Shown here one piece after another: positions 1-9,820 of a DNA stretch of 64,000 nt. The notes below the pieces were generated by a model, which worked only from the letters and a program-made list of their open reading frames with translations, was not told the origin of the DNA and made no database searches. A program made the position numbers and the translations under genes. The stretch comes from Deltaproteobacteria bacterium (GTDB lineage Bacteria; Myxococcota_A; UBA9160; PR03): positions 18,237-82,236 of the forward strand of contig JAPSFT010000021.1 in NCBI GenBank assembly GCA_035063765.1. Reading direction: 5' to 3'. Position 1 is the first letter of the stretch. The number at the start of each line of letters is the position of its first letter.

Positions 1-2691
1 GAGGCCGTCCTTGCGCGCCCGGTAGGCGGCGTGGTGGAGCGCGTCGAGGAGTGCGCGACTGCCGTCCGACGAACCCAGAGCCCCCTTCGCGGCGCGCTTG
101 GCGCTGTCCCAGAGGAGGACGTCGCTCCCCTTCTTCTCGGCGAGGACTCGAATCACGTCGCGATCAAGGTCGAGCCCCACCACACGGGCGAGACGCAGCG
201 CTTCGTCGTAGGGGAACTCGGGGGCCTTGAAGGCGTCCCACGCGAGCACGAACCACTCGGTGAGCGGGTCCAGATCGGCGTGGCGGGTCGTGCGCAGCAG
301 CCGGTCGAGCCGCCACTTCTTTACCTCCCGACGGGCCGCGTCGAGCGCGTCCTCCGGGGTCACGGCGTAGGGATCGCTCTCGTCGAGGAAGAGCCCCCTC
401 TGGCGCGGCTTCTTGTGCTCGGGAACAACCCTCGGCGTCCCGCGTCGGAGCGGCCAGTGCTTCGCAAACTCCTCGAGTGCCGGCCCGAAGCAGGAGAGAT
501 AGAGGTCCACACCCCGGATCCCAGCCTCTTGAAACTCACCGATCCGCGCCCGCACCGCCTGCGCTACGCGAGGCTCGACGTCCTCCCAGTAGGTGTTTTC
601 GCCAGCCTGCTGCGCTGCGCGCGGGCGGCACACCAGAAAGATCGTGCTGTTCGCGGCCGACTTTTCCTTGATGTGCAGGCTGCTTTCAGCCTCGGTATTG
701 ATGGGCCACGACGCCGTCACAGTGAAGCCCGCTTCGATCAGGCCTGCGGCGAGCGCATCCCAAGCGCCGGTAGCCTTGTGCGTGAACATCAAGGTGAGGA
801 CGCCGTCGGCCTTCAGTACGCGATGACACTCTGCAAAGATCGCCGCCATGCGCTGGCGATAGTCGCGATCTGCGCGCTCCTTCGGGTGGTCCTGTCCCTT
901 GAACTTCGCCGGATTGGCGACCGCCTCCTGGTCCTTGTCCGTGAGCCGGGTGCGAAACAGCTCTGGGAAGACAAGGCCGACTGTACGCTTAAGCCACACG
1001 TAGAAGAAGTCAGAAAGCTCGGCGTACATCACGTTGTCGTAGTACGGTGGGTCCATAACGATGCAATCAACGCTGGCACTGGCGACGCCCTCGAGCTGGT
1101 CAGCCGAGCGGCATGTAACTTCCGTTGGTGGTGCCGCCATTATCGAATGACCTAGCGCGAGCTGTAGCGATCCAGACTTTGTTCGATCACTTAACGCAAA
1201 CTTTGGGCTGACCAGCTTCTGTATCTCGCCTATGCATTCATCCATGGAGCGGAGCGCCCAATCGTATCCAAGCCCTTCCACGAGCGGCATCATCTCCGCG
1301 TACGACCACGAGAAAGCGAAGTTGTGACGGTTGAAGGTGTTCGCGATGACCTCACGCGTTGACATCCAAATTGACATACGAGAGTTGTAATTGAGCATCT
1401 TGTCGACCGCGATCGCGAGATAGGCGAACGCCGCGCGAGTGGTGTCATCCAATTGCCCTGATGCCACGGATCCCTCTAGAAGGTCGCGGAATACCTCAAC
1501 GCTCGACCCGTGGCACAGCAGTTGGCGCGGAGAGAAAAGATCCCGCCACCGTGTCATCCCGTACATCTTATGACCGCGCTCGTAGTTAGAGAGATCCGGG
1601 ATTGACTCTGACGGGAGTACGTCCAGGGCCTCCCACTGCGCACACTTCTCCGCCAGGTGCGCAGCAAGAGAGTCGCTGTCCATGTCCGTGGGAAGAGGAG
1701 CGCGGTATCCGCGCTGCCACGCGTCGCGGAGCTTCCCTCCCTTGGTTCTCCGTTGAATCCGCTCCTTGTAAACAACGGCGAATAGCTGCTCACCCATCCG
1801 ACCGGCCTGCGCCTGGGCCTTCACCTCGTCGCCATCGACAACCCGACCGCATTCCGGATACGGACACTGCGCGTCACCGCCCCGAACGGTGCCAGCAGAG
1901 TGGTCGGCAGGCTTCGCAACGATCGCGAAGCTGACGCGTTTGGTGCGCGGATTTGGGTGCAGCTGTATCCCCGTCCCATCCGGCGCGAGCCGCCAGTTTG
2001 GTGAAAGCGGAACCAGGCCCTCGCAGTAGGGGCAGGTGATCGTGCGAGCCCAAAGGTACGTTGTGTCGATGCGTTGGGGATCTGGGTTTGGGGGGAACAG
2101 GTTCGCGAGCCGATCCATCAGGCCCAATCGAAACTTTCGAGCAAGCGTCTCGAAACGCGCGATGAGCGCGGAGCCTAACTGAGCGGGCCACTCGATTGTC
2201 GCTCGGAGGACGAGTGCAGCGACGGGGTTCAGGTCGTTCGCGATTGTCGGGATCCCCAGACGTACTGACTCGAACGGGATGCTGCCACCGCCGGCTGTCG
2301 GATCGAGTAAAACTGGATTGTTGAGCCCGAGCTTGGCGATCTCCTCGGCCAACCAGCGCTTCTCAGTTTCGGTCGGCAGGTATCCGAAGGCTCGCCCGTA
2401 GGTGTAAGGGTTGTCGATGCGTTCCCCACGTCGCCGCGCCGCGTCCATCGCGAATCGCGCCTCCGTCGGATCGCCGTGGATACCGATCATGTGAAGAAAT
2501 TTTTCGCGGTCAGCGGCTGCCGGAAGCAGCGACGCTAGGATCGCTGTGCGCGAAGCGACCAGAGGTCGGCGGGCCCACCACGCGTGCAAATAGTAAGGCG
2601 CCGGAAGAGCACTAATTGAGCGCCTCTCGCGCACACTCTCTTCGCTAACGGCCGCGATCGGAAGCCAGCGCTCGATGAGCCGCGTCGTCAC
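1..2691 (-). CDS. DUF1156 DNA methyltransferase, 3' end cut by window edge
   Basis: Predicted adenine-type DNA methyltransferase of the DUF1156 family that accompanies DUF499 ATPases in phage-defence operons. The frame stays open from 2691 to position 1 (897 residues seen). The N-terminus reads MTTRLIERWLPIAAVSEE, typical of DUF1156. The SAM-binding motif DPTAGGGS is near residue 130 and the catalytic motif DPPYYDN near residue 547. The start is a GTG that overlaps the stop of the upstream small gene as GTGA, so translation is probably coupled. Family members are about 900-1000 residues, so only the extreme C-terminus is missing. It probably modifies host DNA or acts in the defence complex; specificity cannot be read from sequence. 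Confidence 0.9.
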   Translation of the reverse strand, partial: MTTRLIERWLPIAAVSEESVRERRSISALPAPYYLHAWWARRPLVASRTAILASLLPAAADREKFLHMIGIHGDPTEARFAMDAARRRGERIDNPYTYGRAFGYLPTETEKRWLAEEIAKLGLNNPVLLDPTAGGGSIPFESVRLGIPTIANDLNPVAALVLRATIEWPAQLGSALIARFETLARKFRLGLMDRLANLFPPNPDPQRIDTTYLWARTITCPYCEGLVPLSPNWRLAPDGTGIQLHPNPRTKRVSFAIVAKPADHSAGTVRGGDAQCPYPECGRVVDGDEVKAQAQAGRMGEQLFAVVYKERIQRRTKGGKLRDAWQRGYRAPLPTDMDSDSLAAHLAEKCAQWEALDVLPSESIPDLSNYERGHKMYGMTRWRDLFSPRQLLCHGSSVEVFRDLLEGSVASGQLDDTTRAAFAYLAIAVDKMLNYNSRMSIWMSTREVIANTFNRHNFAFSWSYAEMMPLVEGLGYDWALRSMDECIGEIQKLVSPKFALSDRTKSGSLQLALGHSIMAAPPTEVTCRSADQLEGVASASVDCIVMDPPYYDNVMYAELSDFFYVWLKRTVGLVFPELFRTRLTDKDQEAVANPAKFKGQDHPKERADRDYRQRMAAIFAECHRVLKADGVLTLMFTHKATGAWDALAAGLIEAGFTVTASWPINTEAESSLHIKEKSAANSTIFLVCRPRAAQQAGENTYWEDVEPRVAQAVRARIGEFQEAGIRGVDLYLSCFGPALEEFAKHWPLRRGTPRVVPEHKKPRQRGLFLDESDPYAVTPEDALDAARREVKKWRLDRLLRTTRHADLDPLTEWFVLAWDAFKAPEFPYDEALRLARVVGLDLDRDVIRVLAEKKGSDVLLWDSAKRAAKGALGSSDGSRALLDALHHAAYRARKDGL

Positions 2692-3182
2692 CGTGCGGCC
2701 GGGCGCAGCTCGCGGGGATCGACGAGCAGATAGCGAAGCGCGCCGAGGACGCGCCGGGGGTAGCGTCGGTGCATCGCCATCCCGAGCCAATAGGCGGCCT
2801 CTTCCTTGCCCATCACCTCGATGCCCTCGATGCATGCGCGCATGAAGGCGCGGTTGCGCATAGGGGCGAGCGTGCGGAAGGCCAGGCCGAGGCGGAGTGC
2901 CAGGTCCTCGGAGATCGGGAAGCGGCCATCCTCGCGCGGGCCAAGGCTGGTCGGGTCCACGTGCTCGTGCTTGAGATGGCGCAGCACGCGGTGCTCGACG
3001 AGCGCGAGGTTGCGTCCGCCGAGCCCGGCGACGCGACGCGGCGCGCGCAGGTGGGGCGTCGCGGGGGACGGCAGCTGCCAGATCTCGAGGTGGCCTTCGC
3101 CGGCGCGCCGGCGCGCGACGCGCACCTCGTAGCGCGGGCGGGCGGTTCCGCGGAGCGATCGAGACGGGGCACGCCGGCTCAA
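2688..3182 (-). CDS. small protein between DUF499 and DUF1156 genes
   Basis: A 164-residue protein without signal peptide or membrane segment. It lies between the ATPase and methylase genes and overlaps both (ATGA at 3179-3182, GTGA at 2688-2691), so it is almost certainly translated with them. The first half is very Arg-rich; the second half is helical with the segment FRTLAPMRNRAFMRACIEG and a GKEEAAYWLGMAMHR stretch. From memory it may match the family called DUF7680, which I have seen beside DUF499 genes; this is unverified. A role as an accessory or adaptor subunit of the defence complex is inferred from context only. Confidence 0.8.
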   Translation of the reverse strand: MSRRAPSRSLRGTARPRYEVRVARRRAGEGHLEIWQLPSPATPHLRAPRRVAGLGGRNLALVEHRVLRHLKHEHVDPTSLGPREDGRFPISEDLALRLGLAFRTLAPMRNRAFMRACIEGIEVMGKEEAAYWLGMAMHRRYPRRVLGALRYLLVDPRELRPAAR

Positions 3183-6100
3183 GGTGCTGCCTCCGCGATC
3201 GCCTCGACGAAAGCGGCGCCAGTGGCGAAACGGGCGAGCTGCTGTACGAGCTTGTCGGGCTCGTCACCGGCCAGCGCAAGGCCGTCCGGGAAGGCCAGCG
3301 CGAACCACGCCGTCAGGTCCTTGTCGCTGGCCGCATTAAACTGAGCGGAGAGGAACTCGCGGACCGGGGCGACATCGGCCGGCACACCGCGGAAAACGAG
3401 CTGCGCCTCGCTCCCGCCAGATGTTTCATAGGCACCCTCAAGCTCGATCCGCTTCTCGGCGCCTTGCACGACGCCGATGCCGCTCATCAGTTTGAAGGCA
3501 TCGCTCCACTCAGCGACACGCAGGCGCAAACTCGTGAGCTTCGTCACTCCTGCCGCGCGCGCATCCTCGACGATGCGGGTCACCGCCTCGCGAAGCGGCG
3601 CCTCGTGGCGGAACGTGCGTACGCCGGGCGCCGGCTCGGGCGCGACCGCACTGCCCGGCTGCGGACTGAGGCCGGGAAGCGGAAGCGTGCCGCTCCCACT
3701 GGGCCCGGAGGGTGCTGCGGGCTCGGGCTTCTTGTGCGGCCAGATCCCTTGGGACTCCGCGTAGGCCGTCGTAAAGACGAAGGACTGCTGCTCGATCTTG
3801 AACTGGCAGGGCGGGTCACCCTTGCCGGCCACGAGATCCCCGCTCTGGTAGACGTAGAGCCCTTCCTCGATGCCCTTGCGCAGCAGCGCGAAAAAGTTCT
3901 CGTCGCCGATCAGGATCGGAAGCCGCGGATCCTTACGGAACTCGGCGCGTAGGTCGGCGGTCGTGATCGAGCCCTTCTTGAGCGGCGTGCGGTCACGCAC
4001 ATAGCTCGGAGCGAGCGGATGGTCGTCCGCGTGGCGGAGTTTCTGGTTGTCGCTGAGCGCCCGCAGCACCTGCTGCTGGCCTTGGCCCGGCCGCTCGGAG
4101 GCGCTGCCGGCGTCTACGGCGACGTGCGCGAGATCGATGCCCGCACCCTCGACGCGGTTCTCGCGCGACGGAAAGAAGACGTGTCGGTACGCCTGCTGGA
4201 TCGCGACCGCCAGCTCCTGTTCGGAGCGGCGGAAGCGCTCGTCCACCTGATCCTGCTGGTGCGGCGAGAGCTGCGCCTTGCGGTCCGGGGAACGCAGCGC
4301 CTCGAGCGCGAGGCGCCGAAGCATGCGCTGCTTCATCGCCTCACGCTGGGCGGCATCGGCGAGCACGAAAACCAGGTTGTTCTGGTGCTGGCGGAAATCG
4401 CCCGTGCTTCCTTTGGTGCGGAAGATCCGGTCCACAAGCGGTGGCACCGCGAGCTTCTCCGCCTGCACGGCCTCGGCGTCGTGGTGAAGGAGAACGAGAT
4501 AGGGCCGCCCGCTCCCGGCGTCGTCCGGCACGTCCGCGGCGTCCGACACGAACGGCACCAGCTCGAGCGTCGCTCCGCCGAAGATCGAGCGAATGCGGTC
4601 CTGGAGCTGCGCGCGGGCCTCCGCCGGATCCACTCGCGTCTCCTGCTGGCGAACCATCTGGTTCAGGTTCGCTTCGGCGAGGAAGCGCAGGGGGGCGCCG
4701 GCTCGATCGTCCAGGTAGGCGGAATCTGCGACGAATTGTGTGCGCGCGTCGTTCACGAAGTCCGCGTCGAGGCCGGGGGCGAGGATCGAGAAGCGCAGCT
4801 GATCAGGTGTGACTCCCTGGAGGTCGTCGTTGAAGGCGAAGGTGTTCCAGAGCGCGGTGCGCGCGACGAACGACGCATAGGTCGCCATCCCGGCGTACTT
4901 CTTGGCATCGATCTGCTGGGCCAGCGAGAGCGCCTCGTCCGGCCCGGCAGCCACGTCGTTGCGGATCGCGGGCTCGAAGCGACCGAGCTCGAGGCGAGTC
5001 AGGACCTCGTTGCGCGTCGGGCCGTAGCCCGGGTTCACATGGTGGACCTGAATCGCGTGCGTGCGCGGAGGACGCTCGGCCCAGAGCTGGGCGACGGTTT
5101 GGGTGAGGAGGCGCAGCATGCCACGCACGCGTTGGAAGTTGGCGAGCGTCGACAGCTTGTCCGTCAGGACCGACATCAGCGCCGGATGGAAGGGATAGCC
5201 GCGGCGCAACTCCTCGACGCGGCTCTCGTTGGCCCGTTCGGAGGGTAGGATGCCGGCGTGCTCGATCCAGAGCTGCTGGAAGGCGGCGATCACCTCTTCG
5301 GCTCCGGCCCCATCGATGCGGGCGAAGAGCCGACGGCGGAGGACCTGCGCCGTCTCCTGCGGCTCGGTGGGATCGACGAGCGTCGCCTTGCGCGCGGCGA
5401 CGGACTTCGCCTCCTCCAGCCGTTGCTCGATTGCCTCGTTCTCAGCACCGTAGGCATCTACGGCCTTTCCTCCCTTACCGATCGCGAGCGTAAACACGAT
5501 CGCCGCGCGGGGTGCGCTCTCGACCGCGGTGAAGAGGCTGGTGAGGAACGGCGTGAGCTGGTCCGCGTCCGGAAGGCCGCGCACCTTGCGCAGGTAGATT
5601 GAGAGCTCGTCGAGGAGTATCAGGGTTGGGTCGTTGCCGAAAATGTTCCGGATCGTTTCGGCGCCCGGCGCGCGCCGCTCGCGATCGCTCTGCTCGACCG
5701 CACGGAAGCCCTCTTCACCGGCGAGCGCCCAGGCCAGCTCGCCCCAGGGTGTGAAGGCCCGGATACCCGGCCCCATCACCCGGCCGTTGGCAGGGTCGGC
5801 ATTCTCGCCGTCGAAGGCGGCGACGCGGGTCCGAGCCTTCGGCACGAGAGCCGGATCCACGAACTCCCCAGCGTTGGTGACGCCAGGCATGCCGCCGGCC
5901 ACGTGCGAAAGGGCGATCAGGGCATGGGTCTTCCCGCCCCCATACTGGGTATCCAGCCGGAAGATCGCCGGCGCCCCCCCGAGGGCCCCTAGCCGGCGGC
6001 AGACGTTGTCGATGAGGCGCTTGAGTCCCGTGGTCGGGTGCGTGTTCGCGAAGAAGACCGCCGGGTTCTGGTATTCCGGGGGAGCCTGGCCGCGCAGGAC

Positions 6101-6190
6101 CTGGGCTAGGTCCGCGGCGAAGTCGGACTCCTGGAGGCTCCCTCTTAGAACGTCGTCTCGGGGCGAGCAGAGATCGAAGATCGTGCGCAT
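3179..6190 (-). CDS. DUF499 AAA-type ATPase of a methylase-associated defence system
   Basis: 1003-residue P-loop ATPase of the DUF499 family, first gene of the leftward operon with the small protein and DUF1156 methylase. Walker A is YGGGKTHAL at residues 83-91, and a Walker B-like LILLDELS is near 190-197. The C-terminal third has a Pro/Gly-rich linker (about 820-855) followed by a small alpha/beta domain. Such ATPases occur with DUF1156 methylases and a helicase in systems described as helicase-methylase-ATPase; the helicase would lie left of this window. It probably remodels DNA or controls the methylase. The annotated start fits the usual N-terminus (MRTIFDLCSPRDDVL). Confidence 0.92.
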   Translation of the reverse strand: MRTIFDLCSPRDDVLRGSLQESDFAADLAQVLRGQAPPEYQNPAVFFANTHPTTGLKRLIDNVCRRLGALGGAPAIFRLDTQYGGGKTHALIALSHVAGGMPGVTNAGEFVDPALVPKARTRVAAFDGENADPANGRVMGPGIRAFTPWGELAWALAGEEGFRAVEQSDRERRAPGAETIRNIFGNDPTLILLDELSIYLRKVRGLPDADQLTPFLTSLFTAVESAPRAAIVFTLAIGKGGKAVDAYGAENEAIEQRLEEAKSVAARKATLVDPTEPQETAQVLRRRLFARIDGAGAEEVIAAFQQLWIEHAGILPSERANESRVEELRRGYPFHPALMSVLTDKLSTLANFQRVRGMLRLLTQTVAQLWAERPPRTHAIQVHHVNPGYGPTRNEVLTRLELGRFEPAIRNDVAAGPDEALSLAQQIDAKKYAGMATYASFVARTALWNTFAFNDDLQGVTPDQLRFSILAPGLDADFVNDARTQFVADSAYLDDRAGAPLRFLAEANLNQMVRQQETRVDPAEARAQLQDRIRSIFGGATLELVPFVSDAADVPDDAGSGRPYLVLLHHDAEAVQAEKLAVPPLVDRIFRTKGSTGDFRQHQNNLVFVLADAAQREAMKQRMLRRLALEALRSPDRKAQLSPHQQDQVDERFRRSEQELAVAIQQAYRHVFFPSRENRVEGAGIDLAHVAVDAGSASERPGQGQQQVLRALSDNQKLRHADDHPLAPSYVRDRTPLKKGSITTADLRAEFRKDPRLPILIGDENFFALLRKGIEEGLYVYQSGDLVAGKGDPPCQFKIEQQSFVFTTAYAESQGIWPHKKPEPAAPSGPSGSGTLPLPGLSPQPGSAVAPEPAPGVRTFRHEAPLREAVTRIVEDARAAGVTKLTSLRLRVAEWSDAFKLMSGIGVVQGAEKRIELEGAYETSGGSEAQLVFRGVPADVAPVREFLSAQFNAASDKDLTAWFALAFPDGLALAGDEPDKLVQQLARFATGAAFVEAIAEAAP

Positions 6191-6760
6191 GCGGGACCTC
6201 GGACGGGCAAGCGATGTGACACGGCTTCAGGCGGCCGCGGGGCGGCCGGCGGGCAGTCTATCAGCAAGCTCGGGCCGGATGCCGCTCCGGAGGCGCGGCA
6301 ACCTGCCCACCGGTGGAGAAGCGGGCCGAACATGGTCCGGTGCCCGAAACCTCTGAGAGAAGCCGCCCTACGGCGGCTCAGCGGCTCTCGCGGAATCAAC
6401 CCACGATCGCTGCGCATGACTATCCCCCGGACGATTGGAGCCTCCGGCAATCCAAGGAGGGTTCCACTTCGGGCATCTCGCGCCGTTGCTCGGCCACATC
6501 GCTACGGCTATCGACGGATCGAGGCTGCGTCCTGCGCGCGCACCCGCCCCCCTTTCCACCAACCGCCTTCGCGGGGGCGCCTCACTAATCTCGACCTTCA
6601 CTCGCCTACCGATCTCGCCCTATCGACACATCTTGCGGTTCCGGTCGAGATGCGACCACAATGAAACAAGCGAGATGCGTCGCTGCGGGATACCTACCGG
6701 CTCGGAGGGGCAGCCAATCGCTATTGTCGCCTCGCAAGGAAATCGATATGGGGGAACCCA
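6191..6760. other. divergent intergenic region between defence units
   Basis: 570 bases between two divergent defence transcription units, and so likely to hold both promoters. Open frames here overlap each other, lack family features and begin without ribosome-binding sites, so I call no gene. A good Shine-Dalgarno sequence (GGGGGA) sits 5 bases before the ATG of the gene at 6761. I see no clear operator. Confidence 0.5.
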
Positions 6761-9118
6761 ATGATCCGCACGCCTCCGAAGTACTGCCAGTACGCTGGCG
6801 GCGCTTGCGACCAGGCCTTCGAGGGGATCAAGCCCTCCGTCGGCATATTTCTTTATCCGTCAGAGCCCCAACAGATCGCTGCTGCGATTGAAAGCGCAGC
6901 GGAGGATCTAGAGCTGTCGCGCGGAGGCAACTGGCTCACTTGGAGGAAGTTCGCGATCGCCGGCCAAGTGATCTTCTGCGCGATCTGCAAGAGAATGCGT
7001 TTCGCAGATTTCGTCGCTGCTGACGTTACCACGCTCAACTTCAACCTACTGTTCGAAATAGGGTTCGGCATCGGCCTTGGCCTTCCAGTGATTCCCATTC
7101 GCGATGCATCTTACCTTCGTGATAAGGATGCATTCAACGATCTCGGCTTACTCGACACCCTCGGCTACACAGATTTCCGGAATGCTGAGGATCTGGTCCA
7201 AAAGATCGGCGAACTTCGACCCGAACCTTTGCCACCACTGGTGTCATCCAGCCCGGATTCTGCTCTCTACGTACTGCGAAGCCGGCACGAAACCGAGGGG
7301 GAAGTCGTGCTTGCGTCTATTCTGCGTCGGTCGTTTCTGGAGTTCCGAACGTTCGATGCCGACGAGACGCCGCGACTTTCACTTCACGAGGCTAGAAAGC
7401 AAGTTGCCACGTCGGTGGGCGTGATTGCCCACCTCCTGGATGCTGCACGCGAAGGCGCGACCGTCCACAACGCTCGCTGTGCGCTAGTTGCTGGGCTTGC
7501 GATGAGCCAAGGTAAGACAGTTGTCCTTCTTCAAGAGGGCGAGCGGGTACAGCCGATCGACTACCGTGACGTTGTTTCTTGGTATTCGCGGCCAGATCAG
7601 ATCGAGCGCCTCATTGAGAAGCCGCTGCGCCAGGTAATGCAGCGATTTTTTGACCGGTCACTGACCACCGTTGAGTCGCCTCGAGGGCTATTGCAGAAGC
7701 TCGACATTGGCGACGTGGCGGCCGAGAATGAGGTTCGGCCTCTACAATCGTATTTCGTTCCAACGGGCCAATACGAGGAGGCCAAGCGAGGCCACGCTCG
7801 TCTTGTCGTCGGCCGCAAGGGATCCGGCAAGACGGCAATCTTCTACGCTCTGAATGCCGCCTTCGAATCGCGGACGTCCCACGTAGTTCTCGCCTTAAAG
7901 CCGGAGGGGCATCAGTTGAGCCGTCTCCGCGAATCGGTTCTCGAGCAACTTACTCCCGGTGTGCGCGAGTATTTGCTGACGGCATTTTGGAACTCGATCC
8001 TTTTGGCTGAGCTCGCACGGAAGATTACCGAGGATGAAATCAGCTGGGCGCACCGAGATGAGGCAAGACGGCGACCTTATGAGCGGGTCGCGTTGCTTCA
8101 TGAACAGTTCGGAATGGCGGAAGAAGGTGATTTCTCTCAAAGGCTACTGCACCAAATAAATCGAGTAATCGCGGTCTTCTCAACTCGTGACTCCGTTGAA
8201 GTCGGCGAGATCACCGAACATCTCTTTCGTGTCGATCTCCGCGAACTAACTGATGCAGTAGGAGACTTCCTCTCGCTGAAGGAAGAAACCTGGATGCTTG
8301 TCGACAACCTCGACAAAGGCTGGCCGACGCTAGGTGTCACGGCGATTGATATTCTCATCGTTCGCACACTCCTAGAGGCTACGAGAAAGCTGCAGCGTCA
8401 GTTGGACCGCAAGGGCGTGGATTTTCGCGCCATGGTCTTCCTCCGGAACGACGTTTACGAGCATCTAGTGGACCAGACTCCAGATCGAGGCAAGGAGACC
8501 GCGATCGTTCTTGATTGGGATGATCGCGAGGTCCTTAAGGAAATGGTGCGAAGACGGATCATTGCAACGACCGGCCTCGACGGAACGTTTGATGCGATCT
8601 GGGGAGCGCTTTTTGAATCGACAATCGGAGCACAGCAGTCGTTTCACTACATGGTCGACCGCACCCTAATGAGGCCTAGAGATCTTCTCATGTTTATACG
8701 CAGGGCCATCGAGGTTGCCACGAACCGAGGCCACGAGAAGGTGACCGCTGAGGACATCCGCCACGCAGAAGAGAGCTATTCGAACGACATGCTCCAGTCA
8801 GTGACGTTCGAGCTTCGAGACGTTCAGGCCGGATCTACTGATTGGGTGTACGCGTTTCTCGATAGCGAGGTACGGATCTCGCAGCGCCAAGTTCAGGAGC
8901 GGATCCGTCCGCTCTGCGGAGAGGCAGACGTCGATCGAGCGATTGAGCTGCTGGTATGGTTTGGTTTTTTGGGCGTAGCGCGCGGCCGCATGGAGGATTC
9001 TCGTTACGCTTTCGATGTCAGATACGACATGAAGAAGCTACTGGCACCACTAACACGCGAGGCAGGCTTCTTCGTTATCCATCCGGCTTTCCGCCGCGCC
9101 TTGGAGTGCCGGATGTAG
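6761..9118 (+). CDS. double TIR/deoxyribosyltransferase-like protein with Sll1717-type P-loop ATPase
   Basis: 785 residues. Residues about 25-155 look like the nucleoside-deoxyribosyltransferase/TIR-like fold: FVAADVTTLNFNLLFEIGFG at 84-103 matches the usual 'aDiT..N.NvlyEiG' signature, with Glu99 the likely catalytic residue. Residues about 165-290 form a second, more divergent copy (VHNARCALVAGLAMSQGK, 235-252). The ATPase has Walker A GRKGSGKT at 351-358 and a WMLVDNLD Walker B-like segment near 505-512, as in the Sll1717 family. The C-terminus (about 690-785) looks like a winged helix. This is a plausible sensor-plus-nucleotide-cleaving effector. Base composition is visibly less GC-rich than the trb genes, suggesting separate acquisition. 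No enzymatic activity is proven. Confidence 0.75.
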   Translation: MIRTPPKYCQYAGGACDQAFEGIKPSVGIFLYPSEPQQIAAAIESAAEDLELSRGGNWLTWRKFAIAGQVIFCAICKRMRFADFVAADVTTLNFNLLFEIGFGIGLGLPVIPIRDASYLRDKDAFNDLGLLDTLGYTDFRNAEDLVQKIGELRPEPLPPLVSSSPDSALYVLRSRHETEGEVVLASILRRSFLEFRTFDADETPRLSLHEARKQVATSVGVIAHLLDAAREGATVHNARCALVAGLAMSQGKTVVLLQEGERVQPIDYRDVVSWYSRPDQIERLIEKPLRQVMQRFFDRSLTTVESPRGLLQKLDIGDVAAENEVRPLQSYFVPTGQYEEAKRGHARLVVGRKGSGKTAIFYALNAAFESRTSHVVLALKPEGHQLSRLRESVLEQLTPGVREYLLTAFWNSILLAELARKITEDEISWAHRDEARRRPYERVALLHEQFGMAEEGDFSQRLLHQINRVIAVFSTRDSVEVGEITEHLFRVDLRELTDAVGDFLSLKEETWMLVDNLDKGWPTLGVTAIDILIVRTLLEATRKLQRQLDRKGVDFRAMVFLRNDVYEHLVDQTPDRGKETAIVLDWDDREVLKEMVRRRIIATTGLDGTFDAIWGALFESTIGAQQSFHYMVDRTLMRPRDLLMFIRRAIEVATNRGHEKVTAEDIRHAEESYSNDMLQSVTFELRDVQAGSTDWVYAFLDSEVRISQRQVQERIRPLCGEADVDRAIELLVWFGFLGVARGRMEDSRYAFDVRYDMKKLLAPLTREAGFFVIHPAFRRALECRM

Positions 9119-9557
9119 TTCACTAGTCGCCAGCGGGCGCGGATCGTAGACTCGGGAGATCGGTCTGTGTTCTCGGCGGGAAGACGTCTCGAGCACCTCG
9201 CCACCCAGAGCGACTTTGCGGCGTGCTGCGGGGCTACGAGCCAAATGAGAGCGCCATTTCGAGCTGCTACCCGACCTGGATGACAACGACTTCACCGCCC
9301 CACTTGTGCAAGTGCCCTTCTACCGACAGCTCAACTGCTGAAAGCTAGACGAAGGGGCGCTGCGCCGTACGCGCGCTGAGCCCGCAGTTTGCCTGGAGGT
9401 GGCGTTCGCCGAGCGATTTGTTCATCTGCTGAACTCGAGCGAAATCGAGCGGAAGTTGGACTTTTCTACTGGAACTAAACACGGGCGCCAGTCGCTTGCG
9501 GCAACATGGTGGGAGCTCGACCGGCGGAGCCGCGACTCCGCAGCTCCGCCGGCGCTG
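9119..9557. other. intergenic region with a possible gene remnant
   Basis: 439 bases with no complete gene. On the plus strand, about 9255-9343 encodes a short tail ending in PDLDDNDFTAPLVQVPFYRQ and a TGA, with an in-frame stop just upstream. It reads like the end of a lost protein. Family unknown. Confidence 0.35.
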
Positions 9558-9785
9558 TCAGCTGGTCGAGGTCCCCGGCGTGCTGCGCACGCCCTCCCCG
9601 GCTTCGTCTGCGCTCCTGACCGGCCGCATCTGGATCGTCACGGCCCGGTCCGTGGGGAGATAGTCGAAGCGCAGATTCCAGCTGCCGTCCTGGTTCTGGA
9701 AGGCGGTGCCGATGCGGGTCCAGAAGCCCTTCTCCATGCCCTCGCGCTGCACGACGCCGAAGAGTGCCTGGGTGTTGACTGCCAT
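9558..9785 (-). CDS. small conserved protein downstream of trb genes
   Basis: 75 residues, starting MAVNTQALFGVVQREG. I chose this ATG because a strong AAGGAG lies 7-8 bases upstream; the longer frame has no such site. The core FWTRIGTAFQNQDGSWNLRF followed by a short 'DYLPTDRAVTIQMR' segment is typical of small proteins of unknown function encoded on conjugative elements and plasmids. No signal or membrane segment. A perfect 11-base-pair stem-loop lies just upstream (9821-9854). Function unknown. Confidence 0.75.
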   Translation of the reverse strand: MAVNTQALFGVVQREGMEKGFWTRIGTAFQNQDGSWNLRFDYLPTDRAVTIQMRPVRSADEAGEGVRSTPGTSTS

Positions 9786-9820
9786 GATGTGTCTCCTTCG
9801 TTGGGTTTGAGGCCCCTTTG

